Numbered from the stretch's first letter, positions 53,720-63,075 are shown. The stretch: 64,000 nucleotides of DNA from Teredinibacter haidensis (GCF_014211975.1 NZ_CP060084.1:3235001-3299000); one strand, 5' to 3'. A program made the numbers and translations. Notes: generated by a model from the sequence alone, not told the origin.

Positions 53720-54361
53720 TTATGCCGCCAAGCGCTCTCTGACAGCCGTACCAACCGCATCGATAAGCGCTTCAATTTCTTTGTGCTTCATTTTCATTGA
53801 AGCTTTATTCACAATCAGGCGGGAACTGATATCACCAATCACATCCCTTGGTTCCAGGCCATTCGCCCTCAGCGTATTGCCGGTATCCACAATGTCGACA
53901 ATTTCATCACACAGATTCATTACCGGAGCCAGCTCCATCGCACCATACAGTTTAATAATGTCGGCCTGACGGCCCTGCTCTGCATAATAGCGCTTGGCCA
54001 AGTTTACATATTTTGTTGCCACACGAATGCGACCGGGTTTAAGCGTTTCACCTTTCATACCCGCAGTCATCATTTTACATTTAGCAATATGGAGGTCTAA
54101 AGGCTCGTAATAGCTTTTGCTGTTGTGCTCTATCAAGGTATCTTTGCCGGAAACACCAACATCGGCCGCACCAAATTCTACGTAGGTGGGAACATCAATA
54201 CCTCGTAAAATTAACAGGCGAACATTTTGCGAAGTGGTTTCAAAAATCAATTTGCGACTTTTTTGAATATCTTCCAAAGGCTCAATACCCGCCGCCGCAA
54301 ACAGCGGTAGTGTTTCCTCGAGTATACGTCCTTTGGTCAGAGCAATGGTCAATGGCGACAT
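53720..54361 (-). CDS. hisG: ATP phosphoribosyltransferase HisG, short form
   Basis: First enzyme of histidine synthesis, joining ATP and PRPP. The 213-residue protein has the N-terminal LTIALTKGRILEETLPLF and the PRPP loop DEIVDIVDTGNTLRANGLEP. It lacks the C-terminal regulatory domain of the long (about 300 aa) form. Short HisG is active only with the regulatory subunit HisZ, which must be encoded elsewhere as it is absent from this window. The order murA-hisG-hisD is as in Pseudomonas. Confidence 0.97.
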   Translation of the reverse strand: MSPLTIALTKGRILEETLPLFAAAGIEPLEDIQKSRKLIFETTSQNVRLLILRGIDVPTYVEFGAADVGVSGKDTLIEHNSKSYYEPLDLHIAKCKMMTAGMKGETLKPGRIRVATKYVNLAKRYYAEQGRQADIIKLYGAMELAPVMNLCDEIVDIVDTGNTLRANGLEPRDVIGDISSRLIVNKASMKMKHKEIEALIDAVGTAVRERLAA

Positions 54362-54390
54362 TTGTCTTTACCTATTTGTCTTCACTTTAA

Positions 54391-55653
54391 TTAACCGGGC
54401 ACGCGTCGTATATCGACACCCAGTTGCTGCAATTTTTCTTCAATACATTCGTAACCGCGATCAATATGGTAGATACGATCTACCACGGTTTCACCTTCGG
54501 CCACCATCGCGGCAATCACCAGGCTGGCAGAAGCTCGCAAATCGGACGCCATAACCGGTGCACCCTTAAGCTTCTCTACGCCGGTAATCAGGGCAGTATT
54601 GCCTTCGAGCGTTATATTGGCGCCCATTCGGTTCAACTCATGGACTTGGATCAAACGGTTTTCAAAAATACTTTCGGTAACCGCACCAGTCCCTTCTGCT
54701 ATGGCGTTCATTGCTGTGAACTGCGCTTGCATATCTGTCGGAAACGCTGGGTAAGGTGCCGTGCGCAGGCTAACCGCTTTCGGGCGCTTGCCCTTCATAT
54801 CCAGAGAGATGGTGTTTTCACAAACCTCGACCTCCGCACCGGCTTCTTCCAGCTTTTGAATGACCGATGTCAGAATATCCGCGCGAGTACCGCGTAACTT
54901 TATCGAACCACCTGTAGCCGCTGCGGCAACGAGGTAGGTGCCAATTTCAATGCGGTCAGGCATCACCGTGTAGGTACAGCCGTGCAGCTCTTTTACACCT
55001 TCAATTCTGATAGTGCCAGAGCCGATGCCGCTGATTTTCGCTCCCATGGCCACTAGGCATTCAGCCAAGTCCACCACTTCCGGCTCACGAGCCGCATTTT
55101 CGAGAATTGTTACGCCATCGGCCAAAGCCGCCGCCATCAGCAGGTTTTCCGTTGCACCCACGCTAACCTTATCCATGGCGAAACGCGCGCCTTTCAAACC
55201 ATTGGGCGCCCGGGCTCGAATGTAGCCCCCGTCCACTTCAATCTCTGCACCCATGGCTTCCAGCCCTCGCAGATGGATATCCACCGGCCGACTACCAATG
55301 GCACAACCACCGGGGAAGGACACATCGGCCTTGCCGAATTTGGCCAAAGTCGGTCCCAAAACCAAAATAGAAGCGCGCATGGTCTTTACCAGCTCGTAAG
55401 GTGCTTCGTAATCGGTCAGAGTCGTCGGATCAACTTCAACACACATTTTCTCGTTAATGGTGATCCCCACCCCCATACAGCGCAGCAACGCGAGCATGGT
55501 AGTAATGTCGTTAAGGTGCGGCAAGTTGCAAATATTCATTGGCTCACTGGCCAGAAGTGTTGCCGCCAAAATAGGCAAGCCCGAGTTTTTGGACCCGGAA
55601 ATACGTATTTCGCCGCGAATACGAGCGCCACCCTGAATAATCAATTTATCCAT
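54391..55653 (-). CDS. murA: UDP-N-acetylglucosamine 1-carboxyvinyltransferase MurA
   Basis: First committed step of peptidoglycan synthesis: transfers enolpyruvate from PEP to UDP-GlcNAc; target of fosfomycin. The 420-residue sequence contains the N-terminal SGSKNSGLPILAATLLASEP near residue 20 and the active-site Cys of FPGGCAIGSRPVDIHLRGL near 117. It also has the conserved FPTDMQAQF segment near 305 and RASASLVIAAM near 375. It is between ibaG (12 bases) and hisG, the standard block. Confidence 0.98.
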   Translation of the reverse strand: MDKLIIQGGARIRGEIRISGSKNSGLPILAATLLASEPMNICNLPHLNDITTMLALLRCMGVGITINEKMCVEVDPTTLTDYEAPYELVKTMRASILVLGPTLAKFGKADVSFPGGCAIGSRPVDIHLRGLEAMGAEIEVDGGYIRARAPNGLKGARFAMDKVSVGATENLLMAAALADGVTILENAAREPEVVDLAECLVAMGAKISGIGSGTIRIEGVKELHGCTYTVMPDRIEIGTYLVAAAATGGSIKLRGTRADILTSVIQKLEEAGAEVEVCENTISLDMKGKRPKAVSLRTAPYPAFPTDMQAQFTAMNAIAEGTGAVTESIFENRLIQVHELNRMGANITLEGNTALITGVEKLKGAPVMASDLRASASLVIAAMVAEGETVVDRIYHIDRGYECIEEKLQQLGVDIRRVPG

Positions 55654-55665
55654 TAGAAAGTCTTT

Positions 55666-55911
55666 TTAGGTGTTTTGAGCGGCCCACTGAGCCGGTGTGA
55701 AGGTTTTCATCTGCACGGCATGAACATCACCACTGGAGATGGCATCATTCAGCACACTGTATACCAGCTGCTGCTTTTTAACCGGAGTTAAGCCTTCGAA
55801 TGCGGGGCTGATAACAACAATCGCAATATGGCGACCATCATCAGTGGTAACTTGTACTTGGGCATCATCAATGGACGATTCCAGAAGGGATTGTATTTCT
55901 GCGGGCTGCAT
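55666..55911 (-). CDS. ibaG: BolA-family iron-sulfur regulator IbaG
   Basis: Small BolA-fold protein (81 aa) that binds Fe-S with monothiol glutaredoxin and influences acid resistance and envelope genes. It has the conserved pattern VKKQQLVYSVLNDAISSGDV followed by HAVQMKTFTPAQW, where the HAV-x-x-K-T-x-T-P motif is typical. I start it at the ATG 55911 with AAGG upstream; a TTG at 55929 gives a six-residue extension. It lies 12 bases before murA. The STAS-domain gene mlaB that usually precedes it is missing. Confidence 0.94.
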   Translation of the reverse strand: MQPAEIQSLLESSIDDAQVQVTTDDGRHIAIVVISPAFEGLTPVKKQQLVYSVLNDAISSGDVHAVQMKTFTPAQWAAQNT

Positions 55912-55994
55912 GGATTGGGCCTTTATCAAAAGTCAAAAACTACACGTTGGAGTTGCGCCGCTATGGACACCACTCAAAAAGGCCGCCATTTTAA

Positions 55995-56021
55995 TCAAAA
56001 AGCGGGTGCTTAGCACCCGCT
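55995..56021 (-). terminator. Terminator of mlaC
   Basis: Perfect nine-base stem AGCGGGTGC / GCACCCGCT with a three-base loop, followed on the minus strand by TTTTTGATT. It lies about 20 bases past the mlaC stop codon and cuts mlaC off from ibaG-murA-hisGD. Confidence 0.88.
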
Positions 56022-56039
56022 ATTCCTGAATAGGGCTAT

Positions 56040-56708
56040 TTAGGACTTACCAGGGGCTTTGGCCCAGCTGGCAATTGCCGCATCAAGATTGCCACCGCTC
56101 TCTTTCACGCTCTGCGCAAACTGACTGCGGAAAGTCTTGCCCAGGTTCACACCGTCGAGCACCAAATTCAGCACTTTCCATTGCCCGGATTTACCCAAGC
56201 CGAGTGAATAAACAATGTAATTGACGCTGTCAGGGCTGGTAACTTTTTGCACAATACTCGCTTTTGTCTTGGTGATTTTGCTCTCTTCCTTCAACAGTTC
56301 AATACCAAAATCCATGTTCTGCGACATACCTTTGGCATAAGTTTCCACCAAACTACGACGAAACACGACTAAAAACTGTTCCTGTTGTGCGTCTGTCGCC
56401 TGCTCCCAATAGGTATCTCCCATCACATTTTTAGCAATAAAGCTAAAACCTACCATGGGCTCCAATACTGTTTCGATATTGCTGTAGAAACCTTCCGGGT
56501 CAGCCTTAAGCTTGTCCTGCTGAGTCCGCGCAATATCCAATAACTGGTTGGTAAGCGACTCAACAACAGCCCCTGGCTCAGCACTGCTCTCATCTGCTTG
56601 AACACCTTGAACAAGAGCCAAAAGAAAAAACAGGCTCGCGAGTATTTTTTTTGCCCATCCAGACAACGAAAATACCCAATGACCTAAACGAGCACACAAT
56701 ACTTCCAC
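56040..56708 (-). CDS. mlaC: Phospholipid-binding protein MlaC
   Basis: Periplasmic lipid shuttle of the Mla pathway. The start is a GTG at 56708, seven bases after AGGAG, giving 222 aa; a longer open frame from 56960 has no such support. A signal peptide ends about VQA/DE. The mature part matches the family: FYSNIETVLEPMVGFSFIAK, then QQEQFLVVFRRSLVETYAKG and VYSLGLGKSGQWKVLNLVLD. In related genomes the genes mlaF, mlaE and mlaD precede it and mlaB follows it. Here upstream comes yrbG on the other strand and downstream a terminator, so it is an orphan. Confidence 0.92.
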   Translation of the reverse strand: MEVLCARLGHWVFSLSGWAKKILASLFFLLALVQGVQADESSAEPGAVVESLTNQLLDIARTQQDKLKADPEGFYSNIETVLEPMVGFSFIAKNVMGDTYWEQATDAQQEQFLVVFRRSLVETYAKGMSQNMDFGIELLKEESKITKTKASIVQKVTSPDSVNYIVYSLGLGKSGQWKVLNLVLDGVNLGKTFRSQFAQSVKESGGNLDAAIASWAKAPGKS

Positions 56709-56974
56709 GGTAAATCTCCTTAATAGTGAAAAATAGACAACACCTGAGTAACGAAAAACAGTCGCCGCAGGTAACAAAACAGATAATAGCAATAGAAAGC
56801 TGAATATACGTTTAACGCGTATGCGCACAATGTGTTTGCACTGTACTAACGGGCCACTATAAGATTGCGGCCTTTCAATGTCGCTGATGCAGACCGCCAT
56901 TTTAGAGAATCCACCGAAGCGAAAACAGCGCTTTTTCTCTTTTGTAACATATTGAAACACGAGACACCTTATTT

Positions 56975-57973
56975 ATGCTCGACTCCATTCCGGTAATCGC
57001 TCAGGTTATCGCCTCCATTTTGGTTGGTTTTGCCGGTCTAATCTGGAGTGCCGACCGTTTTGTTGGCGGGGCTGCATCCCTGGCAAAATTCTTCGGTGTT
57101 ACCCCCCTGATTATCGGTTTAACCATCGTATCTTTTGGCACCTCTGCACCGGAAATCATGGTGTCTATCAGCGCCTCCCTTAAAGGTGCTGGTGATTTGG
57201 CAGTGGGCAACGCCATAGGCTCAAATATCGCGAACATTGGCTTAGTGCTGGGGGCCACAACACTGGTTGCGGCGATACCCGTGCAAAACCACATCCTGCG
57301 CCACGAAATGCCCGTATTACTGGTAGTGACTCTGGTTGCCGGCTATTGCCTGCTCGATGCCACGCTTACAGCAGTTGAAGGCTTGTTCCTCATCCTCACC
57401 CTGGTGCCAGCGATCCTATATTTAGTGAAGGTGAAGCAGCGTGAATTTTCTGAAATTGAAATTGCAGAAGAAGAGGACATCGCAGAAATGCCTCGCAGCA
57501 CTGCAATATTCTGGCTGATCGTAGGCCTCGCGATCCTAATGCTCAGCTCCGAATCCCTGGTTTGGGGAGCAAAATCCGCCGCCGAACTCGCCGGTGTCAG
57601 TCCACTCATTATCGGCTTAACCGTAATAGCAATAGGTACCAGCCTGCCGGAGCTGGCTGCCTCCATGGTCAGCGCCCTGCGCGGTCATCACGATATTGCA
57701 CTGGGCAATATTATCGGCTCCAATATGTTTAACCTGATGGCGGTTATGTCGATTCCCGGCATTGTTTCCACCACCACAATGGAAGCATCCGTATTTTCTC
57801 GCGATTACCTGGTTATGCTGGGGCTTACGCTACTCTTATTTATATTAATCGTGAAAACCCTGTGGTTTCACCGAAAAACCGGAGAAGCAAAAATAGGTCG
57901 CCTGATCGGTATCATCCTGCTCTGTGGATATATCGCCTATTATATTGTCCTATTTCAGACAACTTCCGCATAA
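56975..57973 (+). CDS. yrbG: Calcium/sodium:proton antiporter family protein YrbG
   Basis: CaCA-family cation antiporter with two inverted alpha repeats. The first repeat shows GTSAPEIMVSI (near 55) and NAIGSNIANIGLVLG (near 76). The second shows GTSLPELAASM (near 220) and GNIIGSNMFNLM (near 244). These carry the acidic residues of the ion site. There are about ten helices in 332 aa. In E. coli yrbG heads the kdsD-kdsC-lptCAB operon, exactly as here. Divergent from mlaC, whereas in E. coli the mlaFEDCB genes would lie on the other side. Confidence 0.95.
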   Translation: MLDSIPVIAQVIASILVGFAGLIWSADRFVGGAASLAKFFGVTPLIIGLTIVSFGTSAPEIMVSISASLKGAGDLAVGNAIGSNIANIGLVLGATTLVAAIPVQNHILRHEMPVLLVVTLVAGYCLLDATLTAVEGLFLILTLVPAILYLVKVKQREFSEIEIAEEEDIAEMPRSTAIFWLIVGLAILMLSSESLVWGAKSAAELAGVSPLIIGLTVIAIGTSLPELAASMVSALRGHHDIALGNIIGSNMFNLMAVMSIPGIVSTTTMEASVFSRDYLVMLGLTLLLFILIVKTLWFHRKTGEAKIGRLIGIILLCGYIAYYIVLFQTTSA

Positions 57974-57986
57974 AACAAACGATACC

Positions 57987-58958
57987 ATGACCCACAACTT
58001 TGACTTTATCCATTCGGCAAAACGCACCATTAGTATGGAGCTTGATGCCGTTGCACGACTAAACGAGCGTATCGACAACAACTTCGAACTTGCCTGCCGG
58101 GCCATACTTAACAGCCACGGACGCGTAGTGGTTTCGGGTATGGGTAAGTCCGGCCATATCGCAAAAAAAATTGTCGCCACACTGGCCAGCACAGGTACGC
58201 CGGCACTTTTTGTTCACCCTGCCGAGGCAGGGCATGGTGATCTGGGCATGGTCACCAAAGACGATCTCTTTATCGCCATTTCCAATTCAGGCTCATCACC
58301 CGAGCTAACAGCGCTGCTGCCCACCATCAAACGCCTGGGCATAGTACTGATAGCGATGACAGGCAAAGCCGCCAGCCCTCTCGCAGAAGCGGCCGATATC
58401 ACACTCGATATCAGTGTTGAAACCGAAGCCTGCCCACTAGACCTAGCCCCCACATCCAGCACCACCGTCAGCCTGGTAATGGGCGACGCCTTGGCCGTCG
58501 CCCTCTTGGAAGCACGTGGATTTACGGCGGAAGATTTTGCATTTTCCCACCCCAGTGGAGCGCTCGGTAAAAAGCTGCTATTACATGTTAGTGACGTAAT
58601 GCACAGCGGCGACGCGCTCCCTGCTGTCCAGACCGGCTCCAGTCTGATGGACGCTCTTGCCGAAATGAGTAAAAAAAGCTTTGGCATTACCACTGTCGTC
58701 AGTAGCGAGGGCGAATTGTTGGGTGTCTTTACCGATGGTGATTTGCGCCGCTGTCTAGATGGCGACCTCGATGTTAAAACCAGTATTATTGACCAGGTTA
58801 TGAGTACAAACCCACGCACAGTTCTACCCACCGCACTGGCGGCCGAGGCGTTTAACCTGATGGAAACCCACAAAATTACCGCCTTGGTCGTAGCCGACAA
58901 CAACCACCCCATTGGCATACTCCATATGCACGACATGCTGCAGGCAGGACTGGTATGA
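57987..58958 (+). CDS. kdsD: D-arabinose-5-phosphate isomerase KdsD
   Basis: Converts ribulose-5-phosphate to arabinose-5-phosphate for Kdo synthesis. It has an N-terminal SIS domain (VVVSGMGKSGHIAKKIVATL near residue 45, AISNSGSSPEL near 95) and two CBS domains at about 205-320. I chose the ATG at 57987 because the longer frame from 57924 runs through the end of yrbG. The length of 323 aa is normal. It overlaps kdsC by 4 bases. Confidence 0.96.
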   Translation: MTHNFDFIHSAKRTISMELDAVARLNERIDNNFELACRAILNSHGRVVVSGMGKSGHIAKKIVATLASTGTPALFVHPAEAGHGDLGMVTKDDLFIAISNSGSSPELTALLPTIKRLGIVLIAMTGKAASPLAEAADITLDISVETEACPLDLAPTSSTTVSLVMGDALAVALLEARGFTAEDFAFSHPSGALGKKLLLHVSDVMHSGDALPAVQTGSSLMDALAEMSKKSFGITTVVSSEGELLGVFTDGDLRRCLDGDLDVKTSIIDQVMSTNPRTVLPTALAAEAFNLMETHKITALVVADNNHPIGILHMHDMLQAGLV

Positions 58959-59494
58959 AGCACCTATCTCTAGAACAAATTGATGAAAAAGCCCGCGCCA
59001 TAAAGCTATTGCTGCTAGACGTGGACGGCGTACTAACCGATGGCAAACTTTATTTCAGCGGCGACGGCTACGAAATGAAGGCCTTTCACACGCTGGATGG
59101 CCACGGCATGAAAATGCTGCGCAACTCCGGTGTCGAAGTGGGTATTATTACCGGTCGCAACAGCCCCATCGTCGCAAGGCGTGCAAGCGACCTCGGCCTA
59201 AAACTCCTCAAGCAAGGGCGCGAAGATAAATTTGTTGCTCTGCAGGAGTTACTAGAAGAATACCCCTGCGAACTCGAAAATATTGCTTTTATGGGTGATG
59301 ACTACCCCGATCTAACCGTTATGTGTAAAGTCGGCCTCGCGTTAACCGTAGCCAACGCCCACCACGAAGTGGTCGAAAATGCCCACTGGCAAAGCTCCGT
59401 TAACGGCGGAGAAGGCGCCGTGCGCGAGGCGTGCGATCTTATTATGAAAGCGCAGGGCACTTACAAAGCCGCTTTAGATAAATACTTGAGCTAA
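58955..59494 (+). CDS. kdsC: 3-deoxy-D-manno-octulosonate 8-phosphate phosphatase KdsC
   Basis: HAD-superfamily phosphatase releasing Kdo from Kdo-8-phosphate. The catalytic Asp motif LLDVDGVLTDGKLYF is near residue 21. ITGRNSPIVARRASDLGL follows (motif II, near 66) and the metal-binding motif is MGDDYPDLTVM near 110. Length 179 aa matches the C0-type KdsC. Overlaps kdsD (ATG inside its end) and leads into lptC with 2 bases between. Confidence 0.97.
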   Translation: MKHLSLEQIDEKARAIKLLLLDVDGVLTDGKLYFSGDGYEMKAFHTLDGHGMKMLRNSGVEVGIITGRNSPIVARRASDLGLKLLKQGREDKFVALQELLEEYPCELENIAFMGDDYPDLTVMCKVGLALTVANAHHEVVENAHWQSSVNGGEGAVREACDLIMKAQGTYKAALDKYLS

Positions 59495-59496
59495 AC

Positions 59497-60132
59497 ATGG
59501 TTAAAAACCGGCTATACATACTGTTTATATGTTTGGGTATTAGCGCCATTGTTATGCTGTGGGACTCTTCCGAGGAAATTCTGACTCCACCTAAATGGCA
59601 GGACGAAGATGGCCACAGCTTTCCCTATGCTGTCGCTAAAGATGCTTCAACTCAGCATTTTGGCGATCAAGGCAAACTTGATTATTCTTTTACCGCCAGC
59701 AAACTGGAACACTATCGAGTCGAAAGCGCCGACAATAAAACCTCAGCAGAAGAATACACCCTTATTTTTGAGCCTCGCTTTGAAATATATGAAGAAAAAG
59801 CGCCTTGGCAAGTAGAGGCGGAAAACGGAAAATTAGTGAGAAACACCGAGCAAATTACACTGTGGAATAATGTACGTATCTGGCAATCGGAAACGCTGAG
59901 CAACATCCAGCCGACAGAATTGAATACCAGCTCACTCACAATAAATCCCGCAGAAAAAGTCGCGTACACGCAAGAGCCTGTTAAAATACACTCGGCCTAC
60001 GGCGAGATAGATGCCGTGGGTATGACCGCAGATTTTCGACAACGAAAAATCAAACTCCACAATAAAGTGAAGGCGATTCACAGAAACCCTACGCAAGCAA
60101 ACCGAGATGATACTGAATCACTACCTGAATAA
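59497..60132 (+). CDS. lptC: LPS export system protein LptC
   Basis: Bitopic inner-membrane protein that receives LPS from LptB2FG and passes it to LptA. It has one N-terminal helix (about 7-24) and a beta-jellyroll periplasmic domain (FTASKLEHYRVESADNKTSA, then WQVEAENGKLVRNTEQITLW). The C-terminal strand DAVGMTADFRQRKIKLHNKV binds LptA. The 211-residue length is near the E. coli size (191). The gene order kdsC-lptC-lptA-lptB is standard. Confidence 0.93.
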   Translation: MVKNRLYILFICLGISAIVMLWDSSEEILTPPKWQDEDGHSFPYAVAKDASTQHFGDQGKLDYSFTASKLEHYRVESADNKTSAEEYTLIFEPRFEIYEEKAPWQVEAENGKLVRNTEQITLWNNVRIWQSETLSNIQPTELNTSSLTINPAEKVAYTQEPVKIHSAYGEIDAVGMTADFRQRKIKLHNKVKAIHRNPTQANRDDTESLPE

Positions 60133-60658
60133 TTTCGCTTGCCGAATGTTTAGCACTATTTTGCTGATATCCATGGGCGGCAATAGTCTCGCCCTCCCCA
60201 ACGACCGCTTTCAAGATTTAAGTATTCAAGCCGACAGCGCCGAACTGGATGACCAAAACGGCACGACCACGTACGCCGGCAAGGTTATTGTGGAACAGGG
60301 CAGCATGAAAATTACGGCAGCGAAGGTCATTATCTACGGCCGTAACGACAACTATTCCATGGTTGTCGCCACAGGAAAACCCGCTCGCTTGAGCCAAATC
60401 CCAAAAAAGGGTCAGGAGGCAGTTACAGCGCAAGCTAATCGCCTTGAGTACCGCATTACCGATGAAACCCTGTTTCTGATTGATAACGCAGCATTTAAAC
60501 AGGAAGGGACCAGTCTGAGCGGCAACCGCATTGAATACGATGTTAAAAGAGCCGTGGTAAAAGCGGGCGGAAAAAGCGATGCTTCCGGCGATGACCGCCG
60601 GGTAAAAATGGTCATCCCCCCTAAAGCCCTTTCCACTGAAGAACAGCCGCAAGAATAA
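60107..60658 (+). CDS. lptA: Periplasmic LPS-bridge protein LptA
   Basis: Forms the periplasmic bridge that carries LPS to the outer membrane. It has a signal peptide (about 1-29, with LAL/PN) and a jellyroll of the LptA/OstA type: LSIQADSAELDDQNGTTTYA, then GKVIVEQGSMKITAAKVIIY and LSGNRIEYDVKRAVVKAGG. Its ATG lies 26 bases inside the end of lptC, so translation is coupled. The 183-residue length is normal. Confidence 0.94.
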   Translation: MILNHYLNNFACRMFSTILLISMGGNSLALPNDRFQDLSIQADSAELDDQNGTTTYAGKVIVEQGSMKITAAKVIIYGRNDNYSMVVATGKPARLSQIPKKGQEAVTAQANRLEYRITDETLFLIDNAAFKQEGTSLSGNRIEYDVKRAVVKAGGKSDASGDDRRVKMVIPPKALSTEEQPQE

Positions 60659-60676
60659 CGAGAACCCAACACCCCA

Positions 60677-61402
60677 ATGCCTAAACTACACGCGCACCAC
60701 CTAGCAAAGAGCTACAAAGGCCGCAAAGTTGTAATCGACGTTTCCATCTCCGTGGAGGATGGACAGATTGTCGGTCTACTCGGCCCCAACGGGGCCGGAA
60801 AGACCACCTGCTTTTATATGATTGCCGGTATCGTTAAGGCAGACCGCGGCGATATATCCATTGGCGATACCGATGTAACCCATATGTCTATGCATGAACG
60901 AGCCCGCCAGGGCTTGGGTTACCTGCCCCAGGAAGCATCCGTGTTTCGCAAGCTGACCGTCGCCGATAATATTATGGCGATTTTAGAAACCCGCAAAGAC
61001 TTGCGCCGAAAACAGCGCCATGAAGCCATGGAACAGCTGCTCAATGAGTTCCACATTCAGCATATTCGCGACAGCTTGGGCATGGCCCTCTCCGGCGGCG
61101 AGCGCCGCCGCGTTGAAATTGCCCGCGCTCTCGCCACCGAGCCACAATTCATATTGCTCGACGAACCCTTCGCCGGAGTGGATCCCATCTCCGTCAGTGA
61201 TATTAAGCAGATAGTCCAACACTTGAAGCAGCGCGGTATCGGCGTACTGATTACCGACCACAACGTACGTGAAACCCTCGATATTTGTGAAAAAGCCTAT
61301 ATAGTATCTGAAGGGCACATTATTGCGGAAGGAAGCGCAGAAGTCGTTCTCAGTAACCAAAAGGTACGTGAAGTCTACCTTGGGAAACACTTCACGCTAT
61401 AA
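60677..61402 (+). CDS. lptB: LPS export ABC transporter ATPase LptB
   Basis: ATPase that powers LPS extraction with LptF/LptG. It has Walker A GPNGAGKTT near residue 38, the ABC signature LSGGERRRVEIARAL near 140, Walker B FILLDEPFAGVDP near 160 and the switch His in ITDHNVRE near 195. At 241 aa it is normal. lptF and lptG are not in the window. It lies 18 bases after lptA and upstream of rpoN. Confidence 0.98.
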   Translation: MPKLHAHHLAKSYKGRKVVIDVSISVEDGQIVGLLGPNGAGKTTCFYMIAGIVKADRGDISIGDTDVTHMSMHERARQGLGYLPQEASVFRKLTVADNIMAILETRKDLRRKQRHEAMEQLLNEFHIQHIRDSLGMALSGGERRRVEIARALATEPQFILLDEPFAGVDPISVSDIKQIVQHLKQRGIGVLITDHNVRETLDICEKAYIVSEGHIIAEGSAEVVLSNQKVREVYLGKHFTL

Positions 61403-61584
61403 GTCGCGCCAATACTTGACATTACCCGCCAGCCAGCCATATCTACCGGCACAATCTTTGCTTTAAAAGGATTGATTGTCCCGACGGCGGAGACTAAACT
61501 ACGTCTAATCCGCACCGACTCCGAGCAAGCCCAAATGCCAATTGGTGCCCGATCTAATTTTCACGGGAAGTTAGTAGTCGCCAT

Positions 61585-63075
61585 ATGAAGCAGTCCCTCC
61601 AACTAAAGCTCGGCCAACAACTCACCATGACACCGCAGCTGCAACAGGCCATCCGTCTCTTGCAGCTTTCCACGCTGGATCTTCAGGCAGAAATTCAGGA
61701 AGCTCTCGACTCAAACCCAATGCTCGAGACCTCCGAAGAGGGTGAAAATACCGGTACCAGCGGAGAGCAAAGCGAAACGCCAAATAGCCAGAGTCAGGAA
61801 GCCAGCCCGACGAATAGCGACGACAAGCCAGAAAAGCCCGATACCGACTGGAACGAAGATAACATTCCCACCGATCTCGCCGTCGACACCAGTTGGGACG
61901 ACATCTACGAGACCGCACCCAGCGGCTCAGGCCTTGCCAAACCAGACTCGGATGACTACGATTTTGAATCTCGTCGCGGCACAGCCGAAACCCTGCAAGA
62001 CCACCTGCACTGGCAACTAAACCTTACTCCCATGTCGGATCTGGACAGGGAAATAGCGGAAACGATAATCGACGCCGTAGAGCCGAACGGATTGCTGGGG
62101 CAAAAGCTGGATGACATGTTCTCCGGCCTACAAGCTCACCACGAAGAGCTTGAGATGGACGAAATGCTGGCAGTTCTACATAGGGTTCAACAGTTCGATC
62201 CTCCTGGCGTACTCAGCCAGGATATCCGCGAATGTCTGCTAACTCAGCTGCGACAGTTGCAAAGTGACACCCTTGATATTACCCACGCCAAAGCTCTGGT
62301 TAATGATTATTTGGACCTGCTCGGCGGCCGCGACTTCAAACAACTGATGCGAAAACTGCGCATAAAAGAGCCCGAACTACAGGCCGCCATTCGCGTCATT
62401 CAAAGCCTAAACCCACGCCCAGGGGAATCCATAGGCAGCGACGAAACCGAGTATGTCGTGCCAGACGTTTTCGTCAGCAAAGTGAATAACCGCTGGATGG
62501 TACAACTCAACCCCGATATCGCACCCAAGCTGCGCATTAATACCAGCTACGCCTCCCTCGTCAAACGTGCCGACTCCAGCTCAGACAACACCTTTCTACG
62601 CGACAATCTGCAGGAAGCCCGCTGGTTTCTGAAAAGTCTGCAAAGCCGCAACGAAACCTTACTCAAAGTATCCACCTGTATTGTGGAAAAACAGCAGGGC
62701 TTCCTCGACTACGGCCCGGAAGCAATGAAACCCATGGTGCTGCACAACGTCGCTGAAATAGTGGAGATGCACGAATCCACCATTTCTCGTGTAACCACCC
62801 AAAAGTATATGCACACACCCCAAGGTATTTTTGAGCTGAAATACTTTTTCTCCAGCCACGTCGCCACCGATTCAGGCGGCGAATGTTCCTCTACCGCCAT
62901 TCGCGCCATCATCAAAAAACTTGTGGCGGCAGAAAACCCACGGAAACCGCTAAGTGACTCTAAAATTACTGGACTGTTAGCCGAGCAGGGTATTAAGGTA
63001 GCGCGCCGAACCATTGCAAAGTATCGCGAATCCTTGCACATACCACCCTCGAATGAACGCAAGCGACTGGTTTAA
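61585..63075 (+). CDS. rpoN: RNA polymerase sigma-54 factor RpoN
   Basis: Alternative sigma factor that needs enhancer-binding ATPases. The Gln/Leu-rich region I (QLKLGQQLTMTPQLQQAIRL) is at the N-terminus. An acidic, Ser-rich region II lies at about 50-125. The core-binding domain follows at about 130-340. A helix-turn-helix (ISRVTTQKYMHTPQGIFELK near 405) and the RpoN box RRTIAKYRESL near 475 complete region III. The 496-residue length is normal. It is 182 bases after lptB. Confidence 0.98.
   Translation: MKQSLQLKLGQQLTMTPQLQQAIRLLQLSTLDLQAEIQEALDSNPMLETSEEGENTGTSGEQSETPNSQSQEASPTNSDDKPEKPDTDWNEDNIPTDLAVDTSWDDIYETAPSGSGLAKPDSDDYDFESRRGTAETLQDHLHWQLNLTPMSDLDREIAETIIDAVEPNGLLGQKLDDMFSGLQAHHEELEMDEMLAVLHRVQQFDPPGVLSQDIRECLLTQLRQLQSDTLDITHAKALVNDYLDLLGGRDFKQLMRKLRIKEPELQAAIRVIQSLNPRPGESIGSDETEYVVPDVFVSKVNNRWMVQLNPDIAPKLRINTSYASLVKRADSSSDNTFLRDNLQEARWFLKSLQSRNETLLKVSTCIVEKQQGFLDYGPEAMKPMVLHNVAEIVEMHESTISRVTTQKYMHTPQGIFELKYFFSSHVATDSGGECSSTAIRAIIKKLVAAENPRKPLSDSKITGLLAEQGIKVARRTIAKYRESLHIPPSNERKRLV

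Noticed and set aside
56709..56960. N-terminal extension of MlaC or a remnant of mlaD
   Set aside because: The frame is open but has no MCE-domain features. The GTG at 56708 has an ideal ribosome binding site and gives a normal signal peptide.
58214..58963. Antisense 249-codon frame over kdsD
   Set aside because: The Ser/Arg-rich composition is typical of an antisense shadow of a conserved SIS/CBS gene.
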